Below are positions 1-8,105 of a DNA stretch of 33,420 nt, one piece after another (the stretch's first letter is position 1; each line of letters begins with the position of its first letter). Under the pieces are notes generated by a model, which was given only the letters and a program-made list of their open reading frames with translations, ran no database searches and was not told the origin of the DNA. Position numbers and translations under genes: made by a program. Origin of the DNA: Flavobacteriales bacterium (GTDB taxonomy: Bacteria > Bacteroidota > Bacteroidia > Flavobacteriales > TMED113). Where the stretch lies: the NCBI GenBank assembly GCA_002714185.1, contig PAWM01000012.1:35834-69253 (forward strand), in the 5' to 3' direction.

Positions 1-91
1 TAAATTTTTAACTATTTAAAAGTTAATAAAAATATAGTATAGTATTAATAGTAAGTATTTTAAGTAACTTCCTTTTCAAATGGAAAACACT

Positions 92-99
92 TATATTTG
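92..99 (+). promoter_or_regulatory. Candidate -7 box (TATATTTG) just before the first gene
   Basis: The octamer TATATTTG matches the Bacteroidota -7 consensus TAnnTTTG exactly. It ends only 4 bases before the ATG at 104, so transcription from it would start at or very near the start codon and give an almost leaderless mRNA. No TTG -33 box is seen at the expected distance, and a motif of this kind arises often by chance in such AT-rich DNA, so this is tentative. Confidence 0.35.
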
Positions 100-103
100 A
101 AAT

Positions 104-1117
104 ATGAAAAAAATTTTATTCTTCTTATTGATACCATTTATTATCTTCTCACAAGAAGATATGAGTTCTGAGCATAAACAAAAAGTAGAGCTTTTGTTTG
201 AATTATTAGACTTAAAAAATAGTCGCTCATTTTTAGAGAGTAAAAGATGGAACACAACATCAGCAAGATCTATAGTTGACGAACAACAAAATAATATATT
301 TCAATATTCCTTCGAACGCTACTCAGATGAATTAATAATTTCTGAATATGAGAGTGAAAAATATCAAAATATTATTAATTTAAAAACTGATAATTCATTT
401 TATAATGATTTTTTTCAATTGATTGAATCTTCTGGCTATAAAATTATTAATAAAGAAATTTACCCCGACCAAAGGGAAGAAACTATTTTTCAAAATAAAT
501 ATATCACAATTGTTTTTAATAGTATCTTAAATTCATATCAAAAACATTTTATTAAGATTTATAATCATTCTGAAGAAGAAGAGCGAATTAAAATATTTGA
601 AAATAAAATAAAGAATGCTGCTGAAAATTTAAAAGAATTAGAACAAAATATTTTGTCAGAAAAGAATTTGATTAATATTAACGAAGAATTAGATATCGAG
701 GAAGCAGACACAGATAAAGAAGAGATTATTGAAATCTTGGAAGAAGAGGAAGAAGAAGAAATACTCTCTTTTAATATAGTAGAAAATCCTCCATTATTTA
801 AATGGTGTGATTCAGATGGATCTATCCAAGAACAACAAGCTTGTTTTCAAAAAGGAGTCATGTATCATATTAGAGATAATTTTGCATATCCTGCGATCTG
901 TAAAGAAATGGGTATTTCTGAAAGAATTATTGTTAATTTTAATATTAATAAAAAAGGTAAAATAGTTGATGCAAGAGTTGTTAGAGGTCAGGATAAACAC
1001 CTAAAAGCCGAAGCACTAAGATTAGTAAATTCTATTCCAGATTTAATTCCTGCTCAACAAAGGGGAAAGCCTGTTATGATAAGTTTTACAGTACCAATTA
1101 GTTTTACATTACAATAA
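104..1117 (+). CDS. Exported protein with unrecognised N-terminal domain and TonB C-terminal domain
   Basis: This 337-residue protein starts with a short signal peptide (residues 1-17, hydrophobic, ending ...IFSQ). Residues about 20-155 form a domain I do not recognise. It is clearly related to the same region of the protein encoded on the minus strand at 2867-4657: both share FLE(S/T)K.WNT.SA, F(Y)N.FFQLI..SGY and ILNS/NLNSS-like patches in the same order. Residues about 155-220 are charged, coiled-coil-like and end in a run of glutamates. Residues about 225-337 look like a TonB C-terminal domain: a conserved YP near residue 262, then a VNFNINKKGKI..A strand, RVVRG, ALRLVNSIP, and a closing SFTVPISF strand. 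Unlike classical TonB there is no N-terminal membrane anchor, so it is probably periplasmic or outer-membrane associated. The next gene follows after 19 bases on the same strand. The TonB-domain call is fairly firm; the biological role is unknown. Confidence 0.75.
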   Translation: MKKILFFLLIPFIIFSQEDMSSEHKQKVELLFELLDLKNSRSFLESKRWNTTSARSIVDEQQNNIFQYSFERYSDELIISEYESEKYQNIINLKTDNSFYNDFFQLIESSGYKIINKEIYPDQREETIFQNKYITIVFNSILNSYQKHFIKIYNHSEEEERIKIFENKIKNAAENLKELEQNILSEKNLININEELDIEEADTDKEEIIEILEEEEEEEILSFNIVENPPLFKWCDSDGSIQEQQACFQKGVMYHIRDNFAYPAICKEMGISERIIVNFNINKKGKIVDARVVRGQDKHLKAEALRLVNSIPDLIPAQQRGKPVMISFTVPISFTLQ

Positions 1118-1136
1118 GTTTTATAAAAAATTAATT

Positions 1137-2870
1137 ATGAAAAAAATACTCTCTTTAAAAATTATTCTATCAATTATAATTTTATTTACAATTACTTCTT
1201 GTGATTATTTTCTTAAATCTCAATTTGAATATGAAAACATATTGATTCCTGTACAAGAATATAAATATGAAGACTATGGATTTATGAATCTTAATGGCGA
1301 ACTAATAATAGATTTTGAAATAGAAAAAAAACCTGCTACTATTATGTACAATAATTTTAGCTACTATTATGAAGATGACGGTAAAATTACTTTTATAAAA
1401 TACATAGAAAACGGAGATTATGAAACTATTAAAACCAATTATGTACAAGCTTCCCTGTTCAATGAAGGCTTGTCACTCGTAGTGACTGAGGTGGGCAAAT
1501 TAACATATATTGATGAAGAAATGAATGAGGTGATTGTGCTAGATAGTGCACTAGTTTCTGGCTACTTTAATGAAGGTTTAGCAAAATTTAAAAATACTAG
1601 CAATGGAAAATGGGGTTTCATTAACAATAAAGGTGATGTAATAATTGAACGCATATACGATGAAGCCACATGGTTTTATAACGGTCACTCAATTGTAGAA
1701 ATAGATGGCAAGAAAGGTGCAATAAATGATAAAGGTGATTTTATTATCAAAGAAAAGGAGAGATATACTGAGCTTCTTCTTCCAACAGAAAATTTGTTTG
1801 CATATATAACAAAACAAGAATGTGGTTATTTAAATACTGAAAATAACAAAGTCATCAAGAACAGAAAATGGACAAATATCACACATTTTAAAAATGGGTT
1901 AGCATCTTATGAAAAAGATAATCGGTGGGGTTTATTAAATAAAGAAGGTGAGGTTTTAATTAGAAATAAATATAAGTCACCTTTATTTTTTTATAATGAA
2001 TTATGCATAATAGAAGAAGATAGGAAATTTGGATTTATAAATACTGACAATAATAAAATTATAGAACCTGAATATGAAAATGCTCTACCTTTTTTTGGTG
2101 AAGGGGCATTTGTTCAGGATGGAAAGGATTGGATTTTTATTAACACAGAAAACAAGATGATTAATGAGCTAGAACTTAACTGGATATTAACATCTTACGA
2201 AGTATATAATATTTTAATTACAGGATTACCTTTTAGAGATAATACAATTACATCTAATTATGAAGATTATGATGGATTCACTGAAAATATTATTTACGAA
2301 TTATATAATAAAGAAAAAATGCTAAAACTTCCTAAAATTAAAACTAAAGAAGCTGCTAATAATCTATTTAAATTTTCAAAAAAATACCTTGATTCAAGTT
2401 ATGAAAATAAAGAATTAATGATTGATGACATTCCAATTAAAGGTTATTATCTAGACTCGTATGCGGTGTTGGAAAAGCTATATGCATATGACAATAATTT
2501 TCAGTTTTCACTTTATTATGAATATGATGATCATTTGAAAAAATTTAAAACTGAGAAAGTTCAGAAAAAATACTATGTTGAAGAAATGGTTGTCGATACA
2601 ATAATGAATACAGATGCTTCATTAACCAAACATTCTATCTTAATTGCTTATGTAGGTAATTTTGATTTTAAATATGATTATCTAAAATCAAAAATTAATG
2701 ATTGTTTTATAGAACAAGGGTTTAAAAATACTCAACAGAAAGACTCTGAGGAAATAATGCTAGAAAAAAATAATATTCGTATATATACAAGACCTATGGA
2801 ATCTTATAATAATAAAGTAATGTTATTAAATTTCACTGTCTCTAGTGAAATTGAAATGTCAATGGATTAA
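1137..2870 (+). CDS. WG-repeat lipoprotein
   Basis: This is a predicted lipoprotein of 577 residues. Its signal peptide ends in a lipobox, ITSC, with the lipidated Cys at residue 22. Residues about 45-345 hold degenerate WG repeats: G(K/R)WGF/LxN-type strands at 159-162 and 263-267, a variant KFGF at 297-300, and the accompanying 'xxG(E/D)(V/F)IIxxxYxxxxxFxxG' spacing. This is the hallmark of the WG/KWG-repeat family, a beta-propeller-like or beta-rich repeat common in Bacteroidota. Residues 350-577 have no repeat and I do not recognise them. It follows the TonB-domain gene by 19 bases, so the two are probably cotranscribed. Its stop codon overlaps the stop of the opposite-strand gene by 4 bases (TTAA), leaving no room for a dedicated terminator. 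WG-repeat proteins have no general assigned function; surface or periplasmic binding is only a guess. Confidence 0.75.
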   Translation: MKKILSLKIILSIIILFTITSCDYFLKSQFEYENILIPVQEYKYEDYGFMNLNGELIIDFEIEKKPATIMYNNFSYYYEDDGKITFIKYIENGDYETIKTNYVQASLFNEGLSLVVTEVGKLTYIDEEMNEVIVLDSALVSGYFNEGLAKFKNTSNGKWGFINNKGDVIIERIYDEATWFYNGHSIVEIDGKKGAINDKGDFIIKEKERYTELLLPTENLFAYITKQECGYLNTENNKVIKNRKWTNITHFKNGLASYEKDNRWGLLNKEGEVLIRNKYKSPLFFYNELCIIEEDRKFGFINTDNNKIIEPEYENALPFFGEGAFVQDGKDWIFINTENKMINELELNWILTSYEVYNILITGLPFRDNTITSNYEDYDGFTENIIYELYNKEKMLKLPKIKTKEAANNLFKFSKKYLDSSYENKELMIDDIPIKGYYLDSYAVLEKLYAYDNNFQFSLYYEYDDHLKKFKTEKVQKKYYVEEMVVDTIMNTDASLTKHSILIAYVGNFDFKYDYLKSKINDCFIEQGFKNTQQKDSEEIMLEKNNIRIYTRPMESYNNKVMLLNFTVSSEIEMSMD

Positions 2871-4657
2871 TTCTCTAAAACTATATCTCTTTTTTCAATA
2901 GAAATTGGACTCTGTTTAATTTCATAAATAAGATCATTTGCTACTTTCTTATTTTTAAAGCCATTTATTAAAGCTCTCCTTATATCATTTAGATATACAG
3001 TAGTTGACAAACTTAATCCACCTAAATAAATACGATGCCATAAGTCTGCAGACTCACCATAAAGACTCAAATCAGCTGAGTTTGTTGATGAAGAATATTT
3101 TTCATATTGTTTATTCGAAATTGTTTTTGCTCCCACAGTAATAGCTATTAATGGAATTAACCTTTGTAGTGTTTTCTTTCCATATTTCCCATAAGTGGTT
3201 TTTTGAGAACCTAATCCTGGAATAATTAAAGAATAGAGGGCATCTGAAGGACTACCTTCAACCTGAAAATTTGAAATCGTTAAATCATTATAAGTATTAA
3301 CACCATTTAATTGTTTTTTCTTTTTTGAAATTTCATATTTCCCATAAAGACCTTTATTTCTAATTTTATTTTCTATAATACGAGTTTGAGGAGGAGTTAT
3401 ATTAAATTCAGAATACTTAACATGGTATTTGTTGGTATTCCAATCAATGGTAGTATTAATTGTTTCTTCTGATTTCACATAATGTGATTTTATTTTAGTA
3501 GCCTGAAGACTATTTTTTATTTCATCTAACACTTGAAATATACTGTTTTTATGAATCTCACTAATTTTTGAATTTTCATTTATATTGAAAGTAGTTAGAT
3601 TATTACCCAAGGTATCAAATGAAATTGATAGAAAAAAATTAACATAACCATTATTGCTTTCATCGATAACAGTATTAAGTTTAGATTCTAAACGAGATAT
3701 AACAGTTTGATAACTATTTTTATCGAGATTTTTATAGGAGTAAACTTTTTCTCTATTATTTACAATATTTAAAATTTCTTCTAATTCAATTATTTTAATT
3801 AAAGCAATCTCATTAGTTGAGTCAATAACTAATACTTTTTGATATGAGTCTAATGATAATTGAAATTTTTCAGCATTATAATAATTACTTCCTTGATCTA
3901 AATAAAATGCAATAGTACTAATACGTTTTAATTCTTCTATTTCATTAGATTTAGATACCATCATAGTTTGATAATATTCTATGTCTATCTCACCCAAATA
4001 ATCTATTTCTATTGAATCAATAACAACTTGTATTAAAGTAATTTCATCAAGTGCACCATTATAATCTTCAATACTTATTAATTCAGAAGTTGTTAATAAT
4101 ATATTTTCTAACTGTAATTGAATCGCAGCTATTTTTTGCTGTCTCTTCATAGCGGCTGCCTCAAAAATTTGCTTTCTCTTTGTTTCGTCTTTGATATTAG
4201 TTATTTCAATAGAATGATCTCGTGAAGAATTTAAATTACTTTTAAATAAAATCGATAGCGGATTTTTTTCAAATAAAATTTCCTCTACTTGTGCTTCATT
4301 TATTGTTTTACTTTGTACAGTATAACCGGAATTTTGAATTAATTGAAAAAAGAAATTATAGAAATATTTATCTGTTTCTATATTAATCTTGTTTTCAAAT
4401 CCAATTTCTTCATAATCCCAAATTGTTACCCTATCTTGATACTTAGAAAAAGTATATTTAAACACATTATTTCCATATTCATCAAAAACAGATGCAGCTG
4501 AAAGAGTATTCCATCCTTTAGTTTCTAAAAAAGGGCGCACATTTTCAACTTCTAATAAAGTAAATACAAAATCTCTCTTTTCCTTATTCTCTTCACTAAC
4601 CTCTTCCTGAGATATTATAATCAGTGGTAAAAAAAATAATAATAATAACTTCTTCAT
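2867..4657 (-). CDS. Exported TPR-like protein with DUF5683-like C-terminus; N-terminal domain shared with the 104-1117 gene
   Basis: This 596-residue protein has a signal peptide (1-17, ending IIISQ). Residues about 20-155 are homologous to the N-terminal domain of the TonB-domain protein at 104-1117, by eye roughly 40 percent identical over about 130 residues. Residues 160-300 are helical, with a TPR-like unit around 250-290 (YLDQGSNYYNAEKFQLSLDS followed by YQKVL). Residues about 305-465 are of unknown fold. Residues about 467-570 contain SLIIPGLGSQ, then a hydrophobic helix (LIPLIAITVGA) and a second hydrophobic stretch near 543-557. This resembles DUF5683-type Bacteroidota membrane proteins, whose 'PGLGQ' motif precedes membrane helices. 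It is encoded convergently to the WG-repeat lipoprotein. The shared N-terminus suggests the two proteins bind the same partner or arose by domain shuffling. The function is unknown. Confidence 0.65.
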   Translation of the reverse strand: MKKLLLLFFLPLIIISQEEVSEENKEKRDFVFTLLEVENVRPFLETKGWNTLSAASVFDEYGNNVFKYTFSKYQDRVTIWDYEEIGFENKINIETDKYFYNFFFQLIQNSGYTVQSKTINEAQVEEILFEKNPLSILFKSNLNSSRDHSIEITNIKDETKRKQIFEAAAMKRQQKIAAIQLQLENILLTTSELISIEDYNGALDEITLIQVVIDSIEIDYLGEIDIEYYQTMMVSKSNEIEELKRISTIAFYLDQGSNYYNAEKFQLSLDSYQKVLVIDSTNEIALIKIIELEEILNIVNNREKVYSYKNLDKNSYQTVISRLESKLNTVIDESNNGYVNFFLSISFDTLGNNLTTFNINENSKISEIHKNSIFQVLDEIKNSLQATKIKSHYVKSEETINTTIDWNTNKYHVKYSEFNITPPQTRIIENKIRNKGLYGKYEISKKKKQLNGVNTYNDLTISNFQVEGSPSDALYSLIIPGLGSQKTTYGKYGKKTLQRLIPLIAITVGAKTISNKQYEKYSSSTNSADLSLYGESADLWHRIYLGGLSLSTTVYLNDIRRALINGFKNKKVANDLIYEIKQSPISIEKRDIVLEN

Positions 4658-4665
4658 ATTAAAGA

Positions 4666-4673
4666 CAAAATTA
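4666..4673 (-). promoter_or_regulatory. Candidate -7 box (TAATTTTG) just upstream of the 4657 start
   Basis: On the minus strand TAATTTTG fits TAnnTTTG and ends 8 bases before the ATG at 4657. No TTG -33 box is seen at 17-23 bases. The placement nearly on top of the start codon parallels the box before the related gene at 104, which makes both slightly more credible than either alone. Confidence 0.35.
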
Positions 4674-4750
4674 ATAATAAAACAATCAATTATTTAAATT
4701 AAATATATTTTATTAATTTGCCCTCATATTTAATTTATATTCAACTACAT

Positions 4751-6166
4751 ATGAGAAATCTTCTATTATTTAGTGTGTTCATCTTTTTATTCAGCTGTGA
4801 AACTTCACTTGAAAAAAATAATCCTATAGATGGTCTTGAAATCATATGTTATAGTGGAAGTGCTGAATCATCTAATTCAATAAGTATAAATGGACAAATT
4901 ACTACCAATCAATACACTGGCGTAATTAATTATGGGCATTGTATAAAATCCTTTCCATTTGAAGAAGATGATTTTCCTCAAAATAATGAAAATTCATTTG
5001 AAAATTTCTGGGATCAAAAATCTGAATATGACAGTGGTGTATATACTGAACAGAATTTCACAACTAACTTCAATAATTTAGAACAAGAAACAAGTTATGT
5101 TATTGTTTCATATGCTAAAATTTTAATAGTAGACGAGCTTTCTTACATCTATTCAGAAATTGAAACTATTGCTACTTCGACATGTAATAATAACGAAATT
5201 ATTGGATGTGATAATGAATGTGTATTAGCAAGTTTATTAGGGAATGGTCAATGTGATGATGAATTAAATTGTTCAATATATCAATGGGATGAAGGAGACT
5301 GTCAAGTCGGATGTACTGATTTAGATGCATGTAACTTCAACCCTAGTGCAACAATATCAAACAATAATATGTGCTATTATTGTTACGAAGATAATTGTAA
5401 TGATTATCCCGAAAATCTTTATAACTGTGATGGTAACTGCATAGTAGATCTAGACTGCAACAATGATTGTGGTGGTGATGCAGAATATGACCAATGTGGT
5501 GTGTGTGATGGAAATAATTCATCATGCACAGGCTGTATGGATTCAAATGCATGTAATTTCGATTCAAATGCTACTATACCAAACAATAGCACTTGTTTTT
5601 ATTGTTACGAGGATAATTGTAATGACTATCCCGAAGATCTTTATGACTGTAATGGCGAGTGTATAGAAATTAATGGAGATTGTGATGAAGATCCTATAAT
5701 AATGGGCTGTATGGATTCAAATGCATGTAACTTCAACCCTAATGCAACAATACCAAATAATGATATTTGTTATTACTGTTTTGAGAATAATTGTAATGAC
5801 TATCCATCTGCTTTTTATGATTGTGATGGTAATCAAATAAATTGTGGGACTGTTTGGTTTACATTTGATTGTGCACAAGACTATTGGGGAACTACATATT
5901 GGGAATTTCAAAATGAAGATGGAGAGGTGCTTATTAGCGGTGGCTGTGCAGAAGGAGATGGTATGCCTTATTCACTAGATGAATGTATTCCAACTAATCA
6001 ATGTTATTCAGTTTATATGTATTCGCAGAATTTTTCAGGATGGCCATTAGGAATGGTTCTATATGTTGGTGCTCCTAATTACCAAGGTGCTACCTTTTCT
6101 TTACCAAATGGATATAATAATGAAACTTTTCCTGCACAATGGTGCTGGGAAGATTTTAACGATTGA
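4751..6166 (+). CDS. Cys-rich repeat lipoprotein with LNR-like and GC(T/M)DxxACNF repeats
   Basis: I chose the ATG at 4751 rather than a TTG at 4718 because it places a clean lipoprotein signal (MRNLLLFSVFIFLFSC, Cys 16) at the N-terminus; the product is then 471 residues. Residues about 28-143 look like a fibronectin-III-type beta domain. Residues 153-184 resemble a Lin-12/Notch (LNR) module (C..LGNGQCD..LNCS..WDEGDC). Three repeats begin with GCTDLDACNF (188), GCMDSNACNF (261) and GCMDSNACNF (319), each followed by NxxATIxNN and a CYYCYEDNCNDYP-like segment. Between repeats 1 and 2 lies DQCGVCDGNNSSC (247-259), similar to a motif seen in many secreted Bacteroidota proteins. Residues 362-471 form a C-terminal Cys/Trp/Tyr-rich beta domain. 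No type IX sorting domain is visible. The protein is probably displayed on the cell surface, perhaps for adhesion or calcium binding; this is inference. Confidence 0.75.
   Translation: MRNLLLFSVFIFLFSCETSLEKNNPIDGLEIICYSGSAESSNSISINGQITTNQYTGVINYGHCIKSFPFEEDDFPQNNENSFENFWDQKSEYDSGVYTEQNFTTNFNNLEQETSYVIVSYAKILIVDELSYIYSEIETIATSTCNNNEIIGCDNECVLASLLGNGQCDDELNCSIYQWDEGDCQVGCTDLDACNFNPSATISNNNMCYYCYEDNCNDYPENLYNCDGNCIVDLDCNNDCGGDAEYDQCGVCDGNNSSCTGCMDSNACNFDSNATIPNNSTCFYCYEDNCNDYPEDLYDCNGECIEINGDCDEDPIIMGCMDSNACNFNPNATIPNNDICYYCFENNCNDYPSAFYDCDGNQINCGTVWFTFDCAQDYWGTTYWEFQNEDGEVLISGGCAEGDGMPYSLDECIPTNQCYSVYMYSQNFSGWPLGMVLYVGAPNYQGATFSLPNGYNNETFPAQWCWEDFND
5312..5833 (+). repeat. Three degenerate in-gene repeats encoding GC(T/M)DxxACNF modules
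   Basis: Units of about 130 bases begin at 5312, 5531 and 5705. The second and third share an exact stretch starting ggctgtatggattcaaat. Spacing is irregular (219 and 174 bases) because an LNR-like/DQCGVC insert separates units 1 and 2. These are coding repeats, not a CRISPR array. Confidence 0.8.
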
Positions 6167-6196
6167 AGCCTAAATTAATTATTTCGCAATTATCAA

Positions 6197-6802
6197 CTAC
6201 CATCTATAGCTTAGATTAATATAAGGGATGGTTATAAATCTAATACTGCTATCTTTATATCTTATAGTTGTGCTTATACCCAAATTGATAAATTCTTTTT
6301 GTGGAACTGATGCAAAATTAACTCCTAATTTATTTATATAATTTTTTATCAAATGAAATGGCTTTAATATCCACATGAAAGGATGTGAGCCAATTAATTT
6401 GCTTCCATAATAATTAGAATGATTAACCATAGGAATATCCATACCAATTGAAATACATGGTGCGATATAATCTTCCCATTTACCTAAACTATAAACCCCC
6501 TTCGTTGCAATTGAAGTATATAATGTTTTATTTAGACTAGATTCTAGAAGATATTTTTTTAATCCTAATGATATCGTATGTTGAAATATATTTGTTCCAA
6601 ATGCAACATAGTATTCAGTATGTTTCTCATAATTTTTATTTCGAAAAATATTTCTTGAGTAAGAAACTAAGCTATATCCAGTATTATGGTTAAAAAAACC
6701 TACAGAAACATGTTCTTTCTTCCAGTGAATAGGGTTACTGTCAAACCTTGATTGAGTCAATCCAATAATTGGGATTAATAATAAAAAAAATACTTTATTC
6801 AC
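6197..6802 (-). CDS. Small exported protein, probably outer-membrane beta-barrel; unknown function
   Basis: This 201-residue protein has a signal peptide (MNKVFFLLLIPIIGLTQ). The mature part alternates aromatic and polar residues in short strands (VSVGFFNH, TEYYVAFGTNIF, HTISLGLKKY, ISTTIRY) and ends IPYINLSYRW, an aromatic-terminated final strand typical of outer-membrane barrels. It lies 7 bases downstream of the second amidohydrolase gene and is probably the last gene of that operon. It has no recognised family. A role linked to the amidohydrolases is possible from position only. Confidence 0.55.
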   Translation of the reverse strand: MNKVFFLLLIPIIGLTQSRFDSNPIHWKKEHVSVGFFNHNTGYSLVSYSRNIFRNKNYEKHTEYYVAFGTNIFQHTISLGLKKYLLESSLNKTLYTSIATKGVYSLGKWEDYIAPCISIGMDIPMVNHSNYYGSKLIGSHPFMWILKPFHLIKNYINKLGVNFASVPQKEFINLGISTTIRYKDSSIRFITIPYINLSYRW

Positions 6803-6809
6803 AATACAA

Positions 6810-8105
6810 TTATTTATCTAAATACTTATTGTAAAGTTTTGTTTGATGATTTTCAAGAGGAACTTGTCGGCCTAATAAAAATAAGTGTTCAACATTATTA
6901 GAAACAACATCTAAAATATCACCGGACGAAACGAAAAGATTAGCATCTTTTCCTTGTTCAAGAGTGCCTGTTCTCTCCTCAATGCCTAAAATCAAAGCTG
7001 GATTTAATGTAATTAACTTTAATGCTTCTTCCTTACTAAATCCGTAATTAACAGTTGTTCCAGCTAAAAAAGGTAAATTTCTAGAGCCCATTCTTTCCAT
7101 ATCTCCATGATAATCTAAACAAAATACAATACCAGCGTCCGCTAAAATTTTGGGTGTTTTAAAAGGCTGATCAATATCTTCATCCTGATGATTAGGTAAA
7201 CTATGAATACGTCCAAGTATAATTGGAATATTATGCTTAAGTATAAAATCTGTAATTCTCCATGATTCAGAGCCACCTACAATAACAATATTTCTAATCC
7301 CGTAACTTGTTGCAAATAAAACAGCATCTTTAATACCGTTAACAGTGTTAGCATGTAGATATAACTTTTTATCTCCTAAAAATACACTTTGCATAGCCTC
7401 CAATCTTAAATCTATTTCTTTATTTGCTAATAAATTGTACTGCTGAGCTGATTCAAAAAATTCATGCAATTCGATAATCGTCTTTTTTCTTTTTTTCTTT
7501 TTATGATCTTCCTTATCATCCTCTTTATCTTTAGCGGTAAAATCATGACTATGTGTCCAATGACCTCGATGAAATTCTTCTGGCCAATAAATATGTAATC
7601 CATCGTCCTGCAAATAAGTTGCATCTTGCCAATTATTACCATGTAATTTCATTACTGAAGAAGTTCCACCTATAACACCACCTCTAGGAGTTACTTGTGC
7701 TAGCAAAATACCATTTGTTCTAACTGTACTTACAACAGTTGACTCGGTATTATATGCAATTTGTGATCTAACATTAGAATTAAAAAGACCAACTTCTTTT
7801 TCATCACGACTTGCTCTAACTGCATCAATCTCTGCCAGACCAAGGGTAGTGTTTGGTAAAATTAAAGACGGATAAATATGTTTCCCTTTAACATTCAATA
7901 TTTTAGCATCAGATATATTTAAATTAATTGTATCTGAATGACCGATTTGAATTATTTTACCTTCTTCAATAATAATTGTAGAATTCTGAATAACTTCTCC
8001 ATTACCAATATGTGCAACACCACCTAATAGGATATTTGTAACTGTGTTTTGCCCAATTAATAATTGGGTAAAAAGTAAAAATAATATGAAATTATATTTC
8101 ATCAT
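6810..8105 (-). CDS. Amidohydrolase-superfamily protein (imidazolonepropionase-like), exported
   Basis: This 431-residue exported protein has a signal peptide ending LLIGQ. The N-terminal composite beta-sandwich (LLGGVAHIGNGEVI, IIIEEGKIIQIG) and the C-terminal TLEQGKDANLFV segment are characteristic of the metal-dependent amidohydrolase superfamily. The usual HxH metal motif after the first strand is absent: the equivalent place reads YPSLILPNTTLGLAEIDAVR. A late strand reads FCLDYHGDMERMG, and the LNPALILG segment is present. It is therefore either a divergent hydrolase or a non-catalytic partner. A Lys-rich patch (KKKKRKK) lies in the middle. Its start overlaps the stop of the larger upstream amidohydrolase gene by 4 bases (ATGA), which implies translational coupling and a working pair. 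The substrate is unknown; dipeptides or cyclic amides are guesses from the family. Confidence 0.75.
   Translation of the reverse strand: MMKYNFILFLLFTQLLIGQNTVTNILLGGVAHIGNGEVIQNSTIIIEEGKIIQIGHSDTINLNISDAKILNVKGKHIYPSLILPNTTLGLAEIDAVRASRDEKEVGLFNSNVRSQIAYNTESTVVSTVRTNGILLAQVTPRGGVIGGTSSVMKLHGNNWQDATYLQDDGLHIYWPEEFHRGHWTHSHDFTAKDKEDDKEDHKKKKRKKTIIELHEFFESAQQYNLLANKEIDLRLEAMQSVFLGDKKLYLHANTVNGIKDAVLFATSYGIRNIVIVGGSESWRITDFILKHNIPIILGRIHSLPNHQDEDIDQPFKTPKILADAGIVFCLDYHGDMERMGSRNLPFLAGTTVNYGFSKEEALKLITLNPALILGIEERTGTLEQGKDANLFVSSGDILDVVSNNVEHLFLLGRQVPLENHQTKLYNKYLDK

Noticed and set aside
4718-4750. TTG start 33 bases upstream of the lipoprotein at 4751
   Set aside because: The ATG at 4751 begins a clean lipoprotein signal, while the upstream extension would spoil it.
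5343-5666. Opposite- and shifted-frame ORFs rich in His/Tyr/Met
   Set aside because: They are shadows of the Cys-rich repeat gene with no signal, motif or family match.
5312-5833. Repeats that might be taken for a CRISPR array
   Set aside because: They lie in one long reading frame, are spaced irregularly and encode Cys-rich modules.
6810-8105. Missing HxH motif as a sign of a damaged gene
   Set aside because: The frame is full length and well conserved in pattern, and the partner's N-terminal half lacks the motif too, so this looks like a family trait.
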